The notes under the pieces were generated by a model. It ran no database searches. It saw only the letters and a list, made by a program, of their open reading frames with translations, and was not told the origin of the DNA. A DNA stretch of 64,000 bases from Chondrus crispus. Its lineage: Eukaryota > Rhodophyta > Florideophyceae > Gigartinales > Gigartinaceae. The stretch lies in contig NW_005178788.1 of assembly GCF_000350225.1 (NCBI RefSeq), forward strand, positions 212,602 to 276,601, read 5' to 3'. Shown in pieces: positions 35,659 through 47,052 of this stretch (position 1 is the stretch's first letter; every line of letters begins with the position of its first letter). The translations under genes and the position numbers were made by a program.

Positions 35659-37265
35659 TACATAACAACTCGGCATTATTCCCTTCTCGTTGCTTTACAG
35701 TTGTCTGCAGGGATGCATTTAGGCACGACGCTGCAATCTCAAAGTTGGACATGGCGATGATTGTCTATGATGACAGTATTGAAGAAAGAGCGTCTCGTTC
35801 AGTGGTCCTATCGAAGAGGTGTGCATTTGGTCGCATATCTGTTGATGAAGTTCTGGAACGACTGACATTTCTAACGTACTACCAGTCACAGGACCCCGTG
35901 TGGTTTCTTCTACGGGCTTTTAGGTTTACCTCCCGAAGTGCCCACGGTTTTATTGCTGCATTGTGTAGAGACTATGAGTCCCGTCTGGGAGGACTGTCGT
36001 GGGCCCTCCGAGGCAAAGTGCTAATAGCAGATAGTGATGCTATGCCATCTGATGCACTGGTTGTAAGGACGCCAATTGAGCACAATTGGGAGGATGTTAT
36101 CTCAGTGCTTAACATGAAAAAGGCACAAATGCAGAGGCCCCCCTCTACACGGACAATAGCAGAACAAATCATGTCGTGGTCTGCGAGCAGGCTAGGTTCA
36201 CAAACCAAAGCAGACCTGCAGGCCATGCTTGGTGCATTCAATCGGAGCCTGGGCGCCGGAGCTACGAAAGCCCAAATAGTGGTGGCTGTTAACGCGCTAA
36301 AGTCCGACATTGTCACTGGTGTTGTGGACCCGGAGGTTGGTGCTGAGGACGAGATTAGCACCGAGGACGAGAGAGGGGAGGGCGCTTGCAAGAGACTATG
36401 TCAAGCGCTTCGCGAAGCCTCCTTGCACGCGTGGGTCATGAAGCCATTGGTGGCGACAGCTGGCATGAAAGAGGGCTGTAGAAATGAGGGGGAGATTCTA
36501 AAAGCTCTGCCAGGATTCTTTGTCCGAAACGAGGGGGCTTTTCAAGCAGAAAGTTACAGTTGCAGCTATGCTTGGGACCTGTCCTTCAAGTTTAAAGTGC
36601 GTCACGTGCGGTCCACTGGACTCGTGGAAAGCACACGGTGTGCAATGCTAGCGGATAGCCCCGACACCGTGCTGGCGGCCTCGAATGCGGACGGGCTTAC
36701 TCGAGTCTACGCAACTGAGGTCAAGACAATGACTTCAGTTAGAACAGTGCAGGCTGCTACTACACTGAGGGATAAGTACGGACCTGTTGTATCTTTGGAA
36801 AACGTGGGGAGAGACCAGCGAAGCACAGAGCTTTTTCAAGAACTTGTGCCCACCTCTGGTCACAGGGCACAAGTGCTGCACCATGCGGCTACTTTGAGAC
36901 GGAGCAATGTCATATATATTGTTGGTACGGGTAGTTCGATGATGGAGGGTTCAATACTATACTGCTGTATCATTAATTTCCCCGAGTCACTCCGAAACAG
37001 CCATACGTTCGTTTTGGATACTGTGCGAGTTGCAGCTTTTCAGTGGGTTGGTCAGGAGTCTAAACATGTCCCGAAAGAGTACGATAATCTTTTAAAAAGC
37101 TCCCACGCCTCTGACATTTATAGCGTTGTCAGTTACTACAGTCTCAGCCAAGCATTAAGAAGTGACGTCAACCGTCGTGGCAAGCCAGTTCCCCCGTGCA
37201 GGATGATACAGCTCACACCAGCTGTGTACTGGAATAATTTGAAGGGAGGTGTTAATGTTATATAA
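35650..37265 (+). pseudogene. PD-(D/E)XK (YqaJ-like) nuclease region of the transposon
   Basis: The long frame after a shift near 35640 first holds CFTVVCRDAFRHDAAISKLD and ALRGKVLIADSDAMPSD. Then come the nuclease motifs: CRNEGEILKALPGFF (motif I Glu), AMLADSPDTVLAASNADG (motif II Asp), YATEVKTMTS (ExK), and HRAQVLHHAATLRRSNVIYI (Q..HH helix). This order matches YqaJ/lambda-exonuclease-type PD-(D/E)XK nucleases. Residues roughly 300-470 of the frame carry it. It ends at a TAA at 37263. Whether the transposase and nuclease were one polypeptide is unclear because of the frame change. Confidence 0.6.
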
Positions 37266-37336
37266 AGGTACCTACGAACGCTGGCGAGATCAAACTGCAG
37301 CGAAAACCCAGTTGTTTCAATTATAGCCAGGATACT

Positions 37337-37897
37337 ATGCATGCAGTAGTATACAGACTACAAAAAGCGAGAGAGTCGAGCTTACTACCTTCTAGAGCTG
37401 AGGAGGCCCACCCTGTGCACAGAGGGTATGCCATGCTTCGGCACAGGGTCACACAAAGTGAAACATTTGGGGCGTTCTGCAGAGCTCTGGCTAGGGAATG
37501 GGTGGAGTCGGGAGTGAGTGCTGCTGTTAACGGTATGTCAGACTTCGATGTAACTGAGAGCAAGTGCAAGATAACCCCCATGTTTCGAAGAAATGCGGCG
37601 GAAAGACACAACAATGGGACACATAAAACGCCGCGCCTGAACAGAAGCATTCACCACACTCGAGTTTCTTTTTCTGCAACTTACTGCGTTCTATGTACTT
37701 GGACGCTGCACGGGTCAAAAGAGGGCAAGCTTAAGATTAAGCGTAAAAAGGCTCAAAAACCCTTCAATGGTGTTCTAGCTGCCGTGAAGCAATCTGCTCG
37801 AGCTGCTGGGGTGACTGGAATTCCAAGCCTACACTTAAACGAGCGAAGCCTACTACTACTGACGTCAGAGACTTTGAGAGGACGTTGCGGCCTTTGA
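37337..37897 (+). CDS. third ORF of the nuclease-bearing transposon, unknown
   Basis: 186 codons from an ATG, with basic C-terminus (GKLKIKRKKAQKPFNGVLAA). It contains ESKCKITPMFRRN and CVLCTWTLHG, hinting at a small metal site. It follows the nuclease frame by 70 bases and may be its continuation. No family recognised. Confidence 0.4.
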   Translation: MHAVVYRLQKARESSLLPSRAEEAHPVHRGYAMLRHRVTQSETFGAFCRALAREWVESGVSAAVNGMSDFDVTESKCKITPMFRRNAAERHNNGTHKTPRLNRSIHHTRVSFSATYCVLCTWTLHGSKEGKLKIKRKKAQKPFNGVLAAVKQSARAAGVTGIPSLHLNERSLLLLTSETLRGRCGL

Positions 37898-38040
37898 AGC
37901 GCCGCCAAGTATAGGGAACATAAAGTTATCCATCACTAGTTCGCATAGAGTTTGGTCTGAGGATGATTAGTAACTACATTCCGGTGTGAGAGCTGTGTAC
38001 TGTTGTAGAAAATGAGGAAGAATTGTGAGAAATACAATAG

Positions 38041-38215
38041 GAATTTGTAGGTATATCTACAAATGTGATCTTTAGGGGCTACAAAAGGTACATAAAACAA
38101 GTAGACGCCTACCATAAGTAGATTCTACTAACCACAAGTAGATTCTACTAACCACAAGTAGATTCTACTTCAGAATGGAGAGTTTGTAGACGATTTTGGT
38201 ACCTTTTGTAGACAT
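38041..38215. repeat. subterminal palindromic repeats at the right end
   Basis: Three tandem 18-20-base units centred on AGTAGATTCTACT, each itself a palindrome, plus hairpin ATTTGTAG/CTACAAAT. Arrays like this are typical transposase-binding sites. Confidence 0.7.
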
Positions 38216-38399
38216 TTGGTCCGATGTTTCTTCGCGGTCCACAACAAAAAATCAACGAGCTCCCCCGTCGGAACGCATGGTGAGAATTCCAACTTGCCGC
38301 ATATTAACATGACGGGCAGAGAGAGCGCATTCAGATGAACGTAGTGTCGTATCTTAACTCCGACTTTGACTGGAGAAACGAAAAAAAATACCGATCGGG

Positions 38400-39030
38400 A
38401 CGTCAGAAAAATCGTCTACTTATCCAAGCACAGGGATAGGAACACCCACCCCAAATGGCCACACCACGGACTCAAAATTACCGCAACCGGCATCCCATTG
38501 CCCTGCACCAGTAATCTTTTTAGCATAATGCCCAGACTCGAATACAAAGAAGAAAAGCTCCTTCCCTTTCCGCATGTCTCATTTCTTATTTCTCTCACCG
38601 GGATCATTCAACTTCTCGTGCAGATCCCCCACCAACGCCTCTGCTTCCCCTGCAGTACCTGACACCCTGATCATAAAATTCCTACCCACATGCCACTTGG
38701 TCACTACTTTCACTTCAAACGCGACTCCCCCACTCCTTCCCTTGGGTTTCCCGACTTGAAACTATTGAATATCCAGGTCATCCATTCTCCTGACAGCTCT
38801 TCAGCGTTTCTCCGCGTTCTCATCTTTTTATATAGTTCAAACGATCCCTTCTGTCTGTCGAAATAGAATTGTATCTTCGCCGTTTGTTTAATCTCGTAGC
38901 AAAATGCATACATCACGTAGAAGTGAAGCGAGAGTAGGTCAGATGCAGCGGATAAAAACTTCAAAGTTGGAGAGCTATCCCTTGTCAGAGCGATAAACAA
39001 GAGGGCGAGGCTTGAGGCCGCCACTCGCAA
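38400..39030 (-). pseudogene. decayed gene, unknown
   Basis: Minus-strand frame from 39030 with TAKIQFYFDRQKGSFELYKK and EELSGEWMTWIFNSFKSGN. It changes frame near 38725 into FEVKVVTKWHVGRNFMIRV and GEAEALVGDLHEKLNDPGE. A TGA follows KK and the frame then reads DMRKGKELFFFVFESGHYAK. The pieces read like one coherent protein, but no family is recognised. Confidence 0.4.
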
Positions 39031-39284
39031 TCAAAAATTTAAGGAGAAGCGGTAATCGCGTCGCTGATGGAGGGGGTTTCCGCGATGAGGATATCTCCCT
39101 CGCGAATGAAGCACAATTTATGCTCATCAAGGGATTGTGTATGTGGAGACGGCTGATGGGAAGGGGAGTTCATGATGGAGCGTAGGGAAGTGGTGGCAGA
39201 TATGATGGGGCGCCTTGCTCCCGCGGGACGGCCTCCGGTGGGTTGCTGTTGGTTGTTGTCGGGGCAGCGCAGCCCTTTTACATA

Positions 39285-40960
39285 TTTTAATGTGTTCAGC
39301 CGTCATGTACTCGCGATTTACAAGTACTGTACCTTGTTCGCTGTTGAAGTTCAGTATGGATGGGAATGCAAAGAAGCAAAGATGGATTTGAAAATTGAAT
39401 AAAGGCGAAACCAGAGCGATGAATGAGAACTACAAGTCAGGTGTTATTCTGGTTTAATTGCAGGGAATGTTTCAAGGATCCTATCCATGAAACGTACACG
39501 GTCGGCGATCAAATAACATCCCAACTAACACTATCCATGACAGCTCCTTTTGCTTGGCGATTTCTCGACTTGGTCGTCCGGTTTTCAGAAGTGGTAGAAA
39601 ACATAACGTCCCCGCATGGAGCGATCCTATGCCAATTATACTCGTCTTAAGTTAGAAGCAGCAGCATGCCCCACTTTGACCACCAAGCTCACAGGCAAAG
39701 GCACGGCAGCCGGATCTTGCCGCGCACGAGTTCAGAGTGCCTGTAACGTCGGTGGAGCACACACACGGGCAACCGTCAGCCGTTGCTGTTTGGGCAAACA
39801 TGAGAGCCATGAGGGCGACAAGCAAGATAGAGAAGAGCTTGCAGGCCATTTCAGAGTGTTTGGTGTGTGTAGAGGAGAGAGGCTGAGTTTTTGTTTTGCG
39901 TTTGCTGGATGTTGTGGATTGTGGGGTTGGTAGGAGAGGGATGATATGGCGTATACGAAGCTGGGTTTAAGTACTACTCCAAGCACTGTGCCGAGCGCCA
40001 CGAACATCCTCGCACTCTCAACCTATCTTGCATGACGATAGGTGAGAGTTGCGTTGAGAGTTGCCGGAAAGAGGCTCCAGAAGCATCGCAGAAATGCATG
40101 CAATGATACAGCCCGCCCGTCAATGCCGATTATTGTATCTGCTACTTTTGATGCCTTTGACGTTGCCGATCACTGCAGTACATTCAATCCGGGAATAACA
40201 AGTGTCTGCAGACCCTTCATATGTCATAAATTGATTTCGTGCCAAGGAAGAGGAGCTGAGACAGACATGCAGTATTTGAAATCTAAAACAGACCATTGCG
40301 GTTATGAGTTCGCAAGGACAAAGAGTCAGCAACATACACATGCTGTACTAACGTGCCCAGGCGTCAATGCAGACACGTGTTTGAATAACAATGGTTCTAT
40401 TGTAGAATCTGTATAGCGGAACTGTTGAGCTGAAATGATTGAGTCAGTGCTCCGTGGAACGGTGCAACTTCGCAATGCTGCCACTCTGCAAAGCTGCAGA
40501 ATGTCCGCATTTCCACACGGCTGCTGTCATCGAATCGTAACCTTCACTCGTACGCTCTATGGTATCTCTGCTAACTTTAAGCACCAAAAATTGCGTTCAC
40601 TCCGCCGAGCGGTACAGTATCTGAAGCATAAATACACACTGTCCTTCTCAAAATCAACGATTAGGCTGCAAGCTGTTAGCATAGCATACCCACGTTTCAA
40701 CGTGCTCCTATCCTAAAGCAAATGTCCCTCATCACGCGTACGGTATTGGCTGCCACAGCTGGTGCAAGGTGATGTGTTGCCTCCGCTAGCACAGCAATCC
40801 GGCAGCATTGAGGTGAGAGCAAACCATAAAAATACATTTGAAAACCTATTCAGCAACAATGGTCTGGTGTACCCTGCTACCACGTTGCGACTCTCTGAGG
40901 GTACAGTAGTCGATAAAGTGCGAGCGTCGCTTGCTTCCGTCATCTTTCAATGACGCTGTG
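39285..40960. repeat. inverted segmental duplication, left arm
   Basis: Reverse complement of about 44065-45735. Gene coordinates pair exactly (39652+45369 equals 39849+45172). It carries peptide gene A in reverse. Small indels accumulate toward 40700-40960. Confidence 0.85.
39652..39849 (-). CDS. secreted cysteine-rich peptide, copy A
   Basis: 65 codons. A clear signal peptide (residues 1-24, ending MFAQTATA) precedes a mature part of about 41 residues with nine cysteines: CPCVC near its start, three single cysteines (SC, GC, AC), then a CCC run two residues from the end. It would be exported. The pattern recalls small defence peptides, but I know no family with this spacing, and metallothioneins lack signal peptides. 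An upstream TACTTAAACCCAG TATA-like site and a pyrimidine/CA-rich leader are shared with copies B and C. The same start CTCTGAAATGG is used in all three. Confidence 0.8.
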   Translation of the reverse strand: MACKLFSILLVALMALMFAQTATADGCPCVCSTDVTGTLNSCAARSGCRAFACELGGQSGACCCF

Positions 40961-41142
40961 GTTGAGATTGAGCAAATGACCCTGCCTCTATCGCCACGAC
41001 TGATACTGTTTCCCTCGCTCTTTCACACAGTATGTAACAAATATATTACACACCTCGCTCAGCGCATATGTCTTGGCTGCGCTCTGACGGAAAGCCAGGC
41101 TAAACTGTAGTTGTGTCTTCTGCATAGTGGCTATTCACAAGG

Positions 41143-42838
41143 TAGCAGATACAATAATTGGCATTGACGGGCGGGCTGTATCATTGCATGCATTTCTGCA
41201 ATGCTTCTAGAGCCTCTTTTCGGCAACTCTCAAGGCAACTCTCACCTATCGTCTATCGTCATGCAAGACAGGTTCAGAGGGCGAGGGTGTTCGTGGTGCT
41301 GGGCAAAATGCTTGGAGTAGTACTTAAACACAGCTTCGTATACGCCGTACCATCCCTCTCCTACCAACCCCACAATCCACAACATCCACCAAAAGAAAAA
41401 CTCATCCTCTCTCTTCTACACACACCAAACACTCTGAAATGGCTTGCAAACTCTTCTCTATCTTGCTTGTCGCCCTCATGGCTCTCATGTTTGCCCAAAC
41501 AGCAACGGCTGCCGGTTGCCCCTGTGTATGCTCCACCGACGTTACAGGCACTCTGAACTCGTGCGCGGGGAGATCTGGCTGCCGTGCGTTTGCCTGTGAG
41601 CTTGGTGGTCAAAGTGGGGCATGCTGCTGCTTCTAACTTAAGACGAGTATAATTGGCATAGGATCGCTCCATGCGGGGGGGGGACGTTGTGTTTTCTACC
41701 ACTGCTGAAAACCGGACGACCAAGTCGAGAAATCGCCAAGCAAGAGGAGCTCTCACGGATAGTGTTAGTTGGGATGTTATTTGATCGCCGACCGTGTACG
41801 TTTCATGGATAGGATCCTTGAAACATTTCCCTGCAATTAAACCAGAATAACACCTGACTTGTAGTTCTCATCCATCGCTCTGGTTTCGCCTTTATTCAAT
41901 TTTCAAATCCATCTTTGCTTATTTGCATTCTCATCCATACTGAACTTCAACAGCGAACAAGGTACAGTACTTGTAAATCGCGAGGACGTAACGACTGCAC
42001 ACATTAAAATACATAAGAGGGTGTTAAAGTTTCCCTTCTATGCTTGGAAACGATTTCTCGGGGCTCGCAAAATTGTGCGGCATGTGCGATTTGGTGCTGT
42101 TGGCGATGAGGGGCGAACAGAGAAGAGGAAAATGACGCTCAGAACGCCGGTATGGGCGCTTTTGCAACGCATGTGCCTGGTGGCATGAATCAAAGCACCC
42201 TGCAGCCATGGGCCGCGGACAATGATCTAGTTGAGCTCAGTTCTGAGTGGTTCTTAGGATGTACTTGTTTGTTTGAGCGTTCACACGGTGGCACCGCTCG
42301 ACAAAGGTCACGGACAGGGACAAAGAAATCTTCCACCTGAAATAACGAAATCTTGGCTTCTTTAATGGAGTGTCTTGAGTCCTACCGAGAGTTTAAAGTT
42401 TGATATTATCTCCTTATTTGCGATCCATTTTATTGCTCGCAACTCCTACAGTGTCATCCGAACTTTCCTCTGTGATGTTCTGGGCGACCCGGGAAGGCCC
42501 TTTCATCAGAGAATAAGGACCCTTCCCCGATGAGTTGACAGAAGGAGTACCAGTCGGCGAGGGATCGAGACCTAGAACAAGTTCCTGTTCAGCAACAGGC
42601 TCGAATCATACACACAAATAGCTGAAGTAACGATTGCAAGTTGATATAGATGTGGTCTGTGGTCTCAATGCAGGATGGAATGGTAGTAGACGCCTCAATG
42701 CCGACGTGAAACGTACCATATCGCGTTGCAATGAGGATAACTTATTTAGAGATGGGCTGAGTTTTTCAGAGGATACTACAAGTGGTTTCCGTCCAAGAGA
42801 GACTTGAGAAGATCAAAAATACAGCCTTGTCTATGATT
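41143..42838. repeat. direct segmental duplication, copy B block
   Basis: Matches 44875-46577 in the same orientation with offset about 3733. It covers gene B, its promoter, its 3' flank and about 1.2 kb of downstream non-coding DNA. Confidence 0.85.
41439..41636 (+). CDS. secreted cysteine-rich peptide, copy B
   Basis: Same 65-residue layout and all nine mature cysteines. It differs from copy A by Asp to Ala at the start of the mature part and Ala to Gly in the middle. The TATA-like TACTTAAACACAG lies about 120 bases upstream. The 3' flank after TAA (CTTAAGACGAGTATAATTGG) is shared by all copies. Sparing of the cysteines while neighbouring residues vary suggests a functional protein. Confidence 0.8.
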   Translation: MACKLFSILLVALMALMFAQTATAAGCPCVCSTDVTGTLNSCAGRSGCRAFACELGGQSGACCCF

Positions 42839-44064
42839 GCAAATTTTCTTGAGGATGTATTAATTTCTCTCAATTGTGAAACTTAGGCTATGTTCAAGGA
42901 AGTATCCAAGTACATGGCCTTTGCTCAAAAAGCCTCCTCGGACCAACTCTCGTATCTCGAGATTTATTTGAGTTGCAGCTTCCACTCATTAAGTGTGCGG
43001 TATTTCTATGCGTGTGATGTGCCACTTTTCCTACCAAGTACCTCCATCGCTTCAACCTGTTTATCGCGCAGTTCTCGTTCTCTGTTCTCCGCTTTGCATC
43101 CCTTCGACAGTTGCTCAGTTAATTAGTTGTAAACGTTCTCTTGCTGATTGTTTTCGGATACTGTAGCTCGCGCTTTTCCCCGTTCTTCATCCGTTTGATC
43201 CCGCTACCACCTGTGCTAGTTACTACGTTGCACTGTTATTCTGTCCTCGAAGCATACGTTTCTTACTCTACAGCATTTGAGGGCTTCTGTACAGTATTTG
43301 CAGATTTGACGTGTGAGTCGAGCTGAATTACTTAGTTATTTTACTATGAAGATTACCTATTATACCCTTGGGTACAGTATCATCCGGTGTCCTGGTGTAC
43401 CCTGCCAGCACGTTGCGACGCTCTGAGGGTAAAGTACCCTTGGGTACAGTTGTTAAAGCCAATGTTAGCTTTGGATCAGCGAGCGAAGATCGCCAAAGGA
43501 GATGTGTACACAGTCCAAACCCAAATTGCGAGCGCTACGAGGCGAAGGGGTGCTGATAGCGGACCGTGGCAAAGGACGCGTTTCAGAATAGGAGCTCAGC
43601 TACCGACGACAGAAAGAGCAGGAAAGCGGCATAAGCAATACAAGCAAATGAATTGCAAACAGGGAAACGCATGGGAGCGGAAGCGGAGTGGTTCACATGC
43701 CATGCGCGGCGGAATGCGAAGGTGGCAAAATGGACACACGCTGACTACGGACGCAATTCGTAGTAAGTTTTAGCCCGTTTCACACGGACGCGAGGGCGGG
43801 CGGCAGCATAACATTTAAGCGGCAGCAGAGCATAGCAATGAAAGATAGACAGGCACAAGCCCAGCTTCTTTGCTGACCTATTCGCCTTCCTCTTTATCGC
43901 CACAACCAACCTTGAACCCTTTTCCTCAGAATTATCATACCCGCCCTGTGACCATAGACGTCCAGCATCCTATCCCTTGCTGTCCATGCTGTCTTAAAGG
44001 AGACCCAATCATGACTACCCCTTTTACAACAGTACAGTACCAATGGTACTGTACCCTCAGAGCG
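42839..44064. other. unique spacer between the duplicated blocks
   Basis: Short frames only (for example 43387-43773 plus). No domain recognised. This is the symmetry centre region between the inverted arms, together with block B. Confidence 0.4.
43370..43440. repeat. short repeated GGTACAGT / CGTTGCGAC block
   Basis: GGTGTACCCTGCCAGCACGT here recurs near 40866 and, inverted, near 44050-44150, each next to a CTCTGAGGGTA-AGTA word. These are short dispersed repeats at the duplication edges. Confidence 0.5.
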
Positions 44065-44130
44065 TCGCAACGTTGCGTGTCGCAAGAGCGTCGCAACTTG
44101 GCGTGTCGCAAAAGTGTCGCAACGTGTTAG
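44056..44130. repeat. short tandem GTCGCAAC repeat
   Basis: Three imperfect units built from AGCGTCGCAAC and CGTGTCGCAA. Individual words recur in the flanking duplications. Confidence 0.6.
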
Positions 44131-46577
44131 CAGGGTACAGTACACCAGACCATTGTTGCTGATTAGGTTTTCAAATGTATTTTTATGGTTTGCTCTCACC
44201 TCAATGCTGCCGGATTGGTGTGCTAGCAGAGGCAACACACCACCACCTTGCACCAGCTGTGGCATCCAATACCGTACGCATGATGAGGGATATTTGCTTT
44301 AGGATAGGAGCACGTTGAAACGTGGGTATGCTATGCTAACAGCTTGCAGCCTAATTGTTCATTTTGAGAAGGACAGTGCGCATTTATGCTTCAGATACTG
44401 TACCGCTCGGCGGAGTGAACGCAATTTTTGGTGCTTAAAGTTAGCAGAGATACCCATAGAGCGTACGAGTGAAGGTTACGATTCGATGACAGCAGCCGTG
44501 TGGGAATGTGGACATTTGGCAGCTTTGCAGAGTGGATTGCAGAGCATTGCGAAGTTGCACCGTTCCACGGAGCACTGATTCAATCAGTTCAGCTCAACAG
44601 TTCCGCTATACAGATTCTACAATAGAACCATTGTTATTCAAACACGTGTCTGCATTGACGCCTGGGCACGTTAGTACAGCATGTGTATGTTGCTGAATCT
44701 TCGACCCGGCGAACTCCTAAACGCAATGGTCCGCTTTAGATTTCAAATACTGCATATCTGTTTCGGCTCCTCTTCCTTGGCACGAAATCAATTTATGGCA
44801 TATGAAGGGTCTGCAGACATTGTTACTCCCAGATTGAGTATACTGCAGTGATCGGCAACGTCAAAGGCATCAAAAGTAGCAGATACAAAAATTGGCATTG
44901 ACGGGCGGGCTGTATCATTGCATGCATTTCTGCGATGCTTCTGGAGCCTCTTTCCGGCAACTCTCAACGCAACTCTCACCTATCGTCATGCAAGATAGGT
45001 TGAGAGTGCGAGGGTGTTCGTGGTGCTCGGCACAGTGCTTGGAGTAGTACTTAAACCCAGCTTCGTATACGCCATATCATCCCTCTCCTACCAACCCCAC
45101 AATCCACAACATCCAGCAAACGCAAAACAAAAACTCAGCCTCTCTCCTCTACACACACCAAACACTCTGAAATGGCCTGCAAGCTCTTCTCTATCTTGCT
45201 TGTCGCCCTCATGGCTCTCATGTTTGCCCAAACAGCAACGGCTGACGGTTGCCCGTGTGTGTGCTCCACCGACGTTACAGGCATTCTGAACTCGTGCGCG
45301 GCAAGATCCGGCTGCCGTGCCTTTGCCTGTGAGCTTGGTGGTCAAAGTGGGGCATGCTGCTGCTTCTAACTTAAGACGAGTATAATTGGCATAGGATCGC
45401 TCCATGCGGGGACGTTATGTTTTCTACCACTGCCGAAAACCGGACGACCAAGTCGAGAAATCGCCAAGCAAGAGGAGCTCGCATGGATAGTGTTAGTTGG
45501 GATGTTATTTGATCGCCGACCGTGTACGTTTCATGGATAGGATCCCTGAAACATTCCCTGCAATTAAACCAGAATAACACCTGACTTGTAGTTCTCATTC
45601 ATCGCTCTGGTTTCGCCTTTATTCAATTTTCAATCCATCTTTGCTTCTTTGCATTCTCATCCATACTGAACTTCAACAGCGAACAAGGCACAGTACTTGT
45701 AAATCGCGAGGACATGACGACTGCACACATTAAAATACATAAGAGGGTGTTAAAGTTTCCCTTCTATGCTTGGAAACGATTTCTCAGGGCTCGCAAATTG
45801 TGCGGCATGTGCGATTTAATGATTTTCGCGATGAGGGGGGAACAGAGAAGAGGAAAATGACTCTCAGAACGCCGGTATGGGCGCTATTGCAACGCATGTA
45901 CCTGGTGGCATGAATCAAAGCGCCCAAAGCGCCCTGTAGCCATGTGCCGCGGACAATTATCTAGTTGAGCTCAGTTCTGAGGGGTTCTTTGGATGTACTT
46001 GTTTGTTTGAGCGTTCGCGCGGTGGCACCGCTCGCCAAAGGTCACGGACAGGGACAAAGAAATCATCCACCTGAAATAACGAAATCTTGGCTTCTTTAAT
46101 GGAGTGTCTTGAGTCCTACCGAGAGTTTAAAGTTTGATATTATCTCCTTATTTGCGATCCATTTTATTGCTCGCAAGTCCTACAGTGTCATCCGAACTTT
46201 CCTCTGTGATGTTCTGGGCGACCCGGGAAGGCCCTTTCATCAGAGAATGAGGACCCTTCCCTGACGAGTTGACATAAGGAGTACCAGTCGGCGAGGGATC
46301 GAGACCTAGAACAAGTTCCTGTTCAGCAACAGGCTCGAATCATGCACACAAATAGCTGAAGTAACGATTGCAAGTTGATATAGATGTGGTCTGTGGTCTC
46401 AATGCAGGATGGAATGGTAGTAGACGCCTCAATGCCGACGTGAAACGTACCATACGCGTTGCAATGAGGATAAATTATTTAGAGATGGGCTGAGTTTTTC
46501 AGAGGATTCTTCAAGTGGTTTCCGTCCGATAGAGGCTTTGAGAAGATCGAGAATACAGCCTGGTCTATGATTGTATC
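44065..46577. repeat. segmental duplication, block C (pairs with both other blocks)
   Basis: The left two thirds (44065-45735) are the inverse of 39285-40960. The right part (44875-46577) repeats 41143-42838 directly. The overlap 44875-45735 is therefore present three times. Confidence 0.85.
45172..45369 (+). CDS. secreted cysteine-rich peptide, copy C
   Basis: 65 residues. Differs from copy A only by Thr to Ile in the middle of the mature part. The signal peptide and nine cysteines are unchanged, and the promoter matches copy A almost base for base. Copies A and C are the closest pair, fitting the longer shared inverted block. Confidence 0.8.
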   Translation: MACKLFSILLVALMALMFAQTATADGCPCVCSTDVTGILNSCAARSGCRAFACELGGQSGACCCF

Positions 46578-47045
46578 ATCCAGTGTCCTATGTATGTATA
46601 CTGTATTTATGAATCAACTGCAGGTTGAGACTTAACCTCGCGCCAATCTTGGATATAACAAGTGCTCAATAATATCTTGTGCAGGCACCTCAGTTACGAG
46701 TGAAGATGTTACTTTTTGGTGCGCCTGTGACGCGCCTGGGACGCAATTGTTCGTTGCCGGTCACATGCCCGCGCTCGTGAAGGACTCGCTTGAACGGTAT
46801 ACTGTACACAAGATTGGAACCGTTTGCATCTAATCGTTAGAGTTTTGTACATTGCAAACGTACACAAGCCCACCTCCCACTGTCTGCAGTATCCGAGACG
46901 GCGTGGAAGGACACTCGAGCACTACATACGGCAGGTATTTAAAGACCCATAGTCTCGTGTCGACGAGAGAAATAAAAGGACAGAACACTTATTCACTCCA
47001 GACTAGTCTTCTCGGAGGCACTCGCCCCGGGAAACGCCACACTTT
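46578..47045. other. spacer, no gene seen
   Basis: Contains GGTATTTAAAGACC at about 46932, a TATA-like element. No convincing frame. Confidence 0.35.
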
Positions 47046-47052
47046 TGTACAG

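Larger units (their letters stand above)
33440..38220 (+). mobile_element. unclassified DNA transposon carrying transposase and nuclease ORFs
   Basis: Both ends are full of TTGTAGAC and TTCTACTA words. Left: hairpin TTTGTAGACC/GGTCTACAAA near 33467-33494 and CTTCTACTAC twice. Right: hairpin ATTTGTAG/CTACAAAT near 38043-38064, three tandem CAAGTAGATTCTACTAAC units at 38114-38172, and GTTTGTAGACGATTTTGG at 38188. Exact termini and target duplication are not resolved. Between them lie about 3.9 kb of plus-strand coding sequence broken by few frameshifts. Confidence 0.55.

Noticed and set aside
39652-39849. Cysteine-rich peptide as a metallothionein
   Set aside because: It has a clear signal peptide and a cysteine layout unlike the CxC-rich intracellular metallothioneins.
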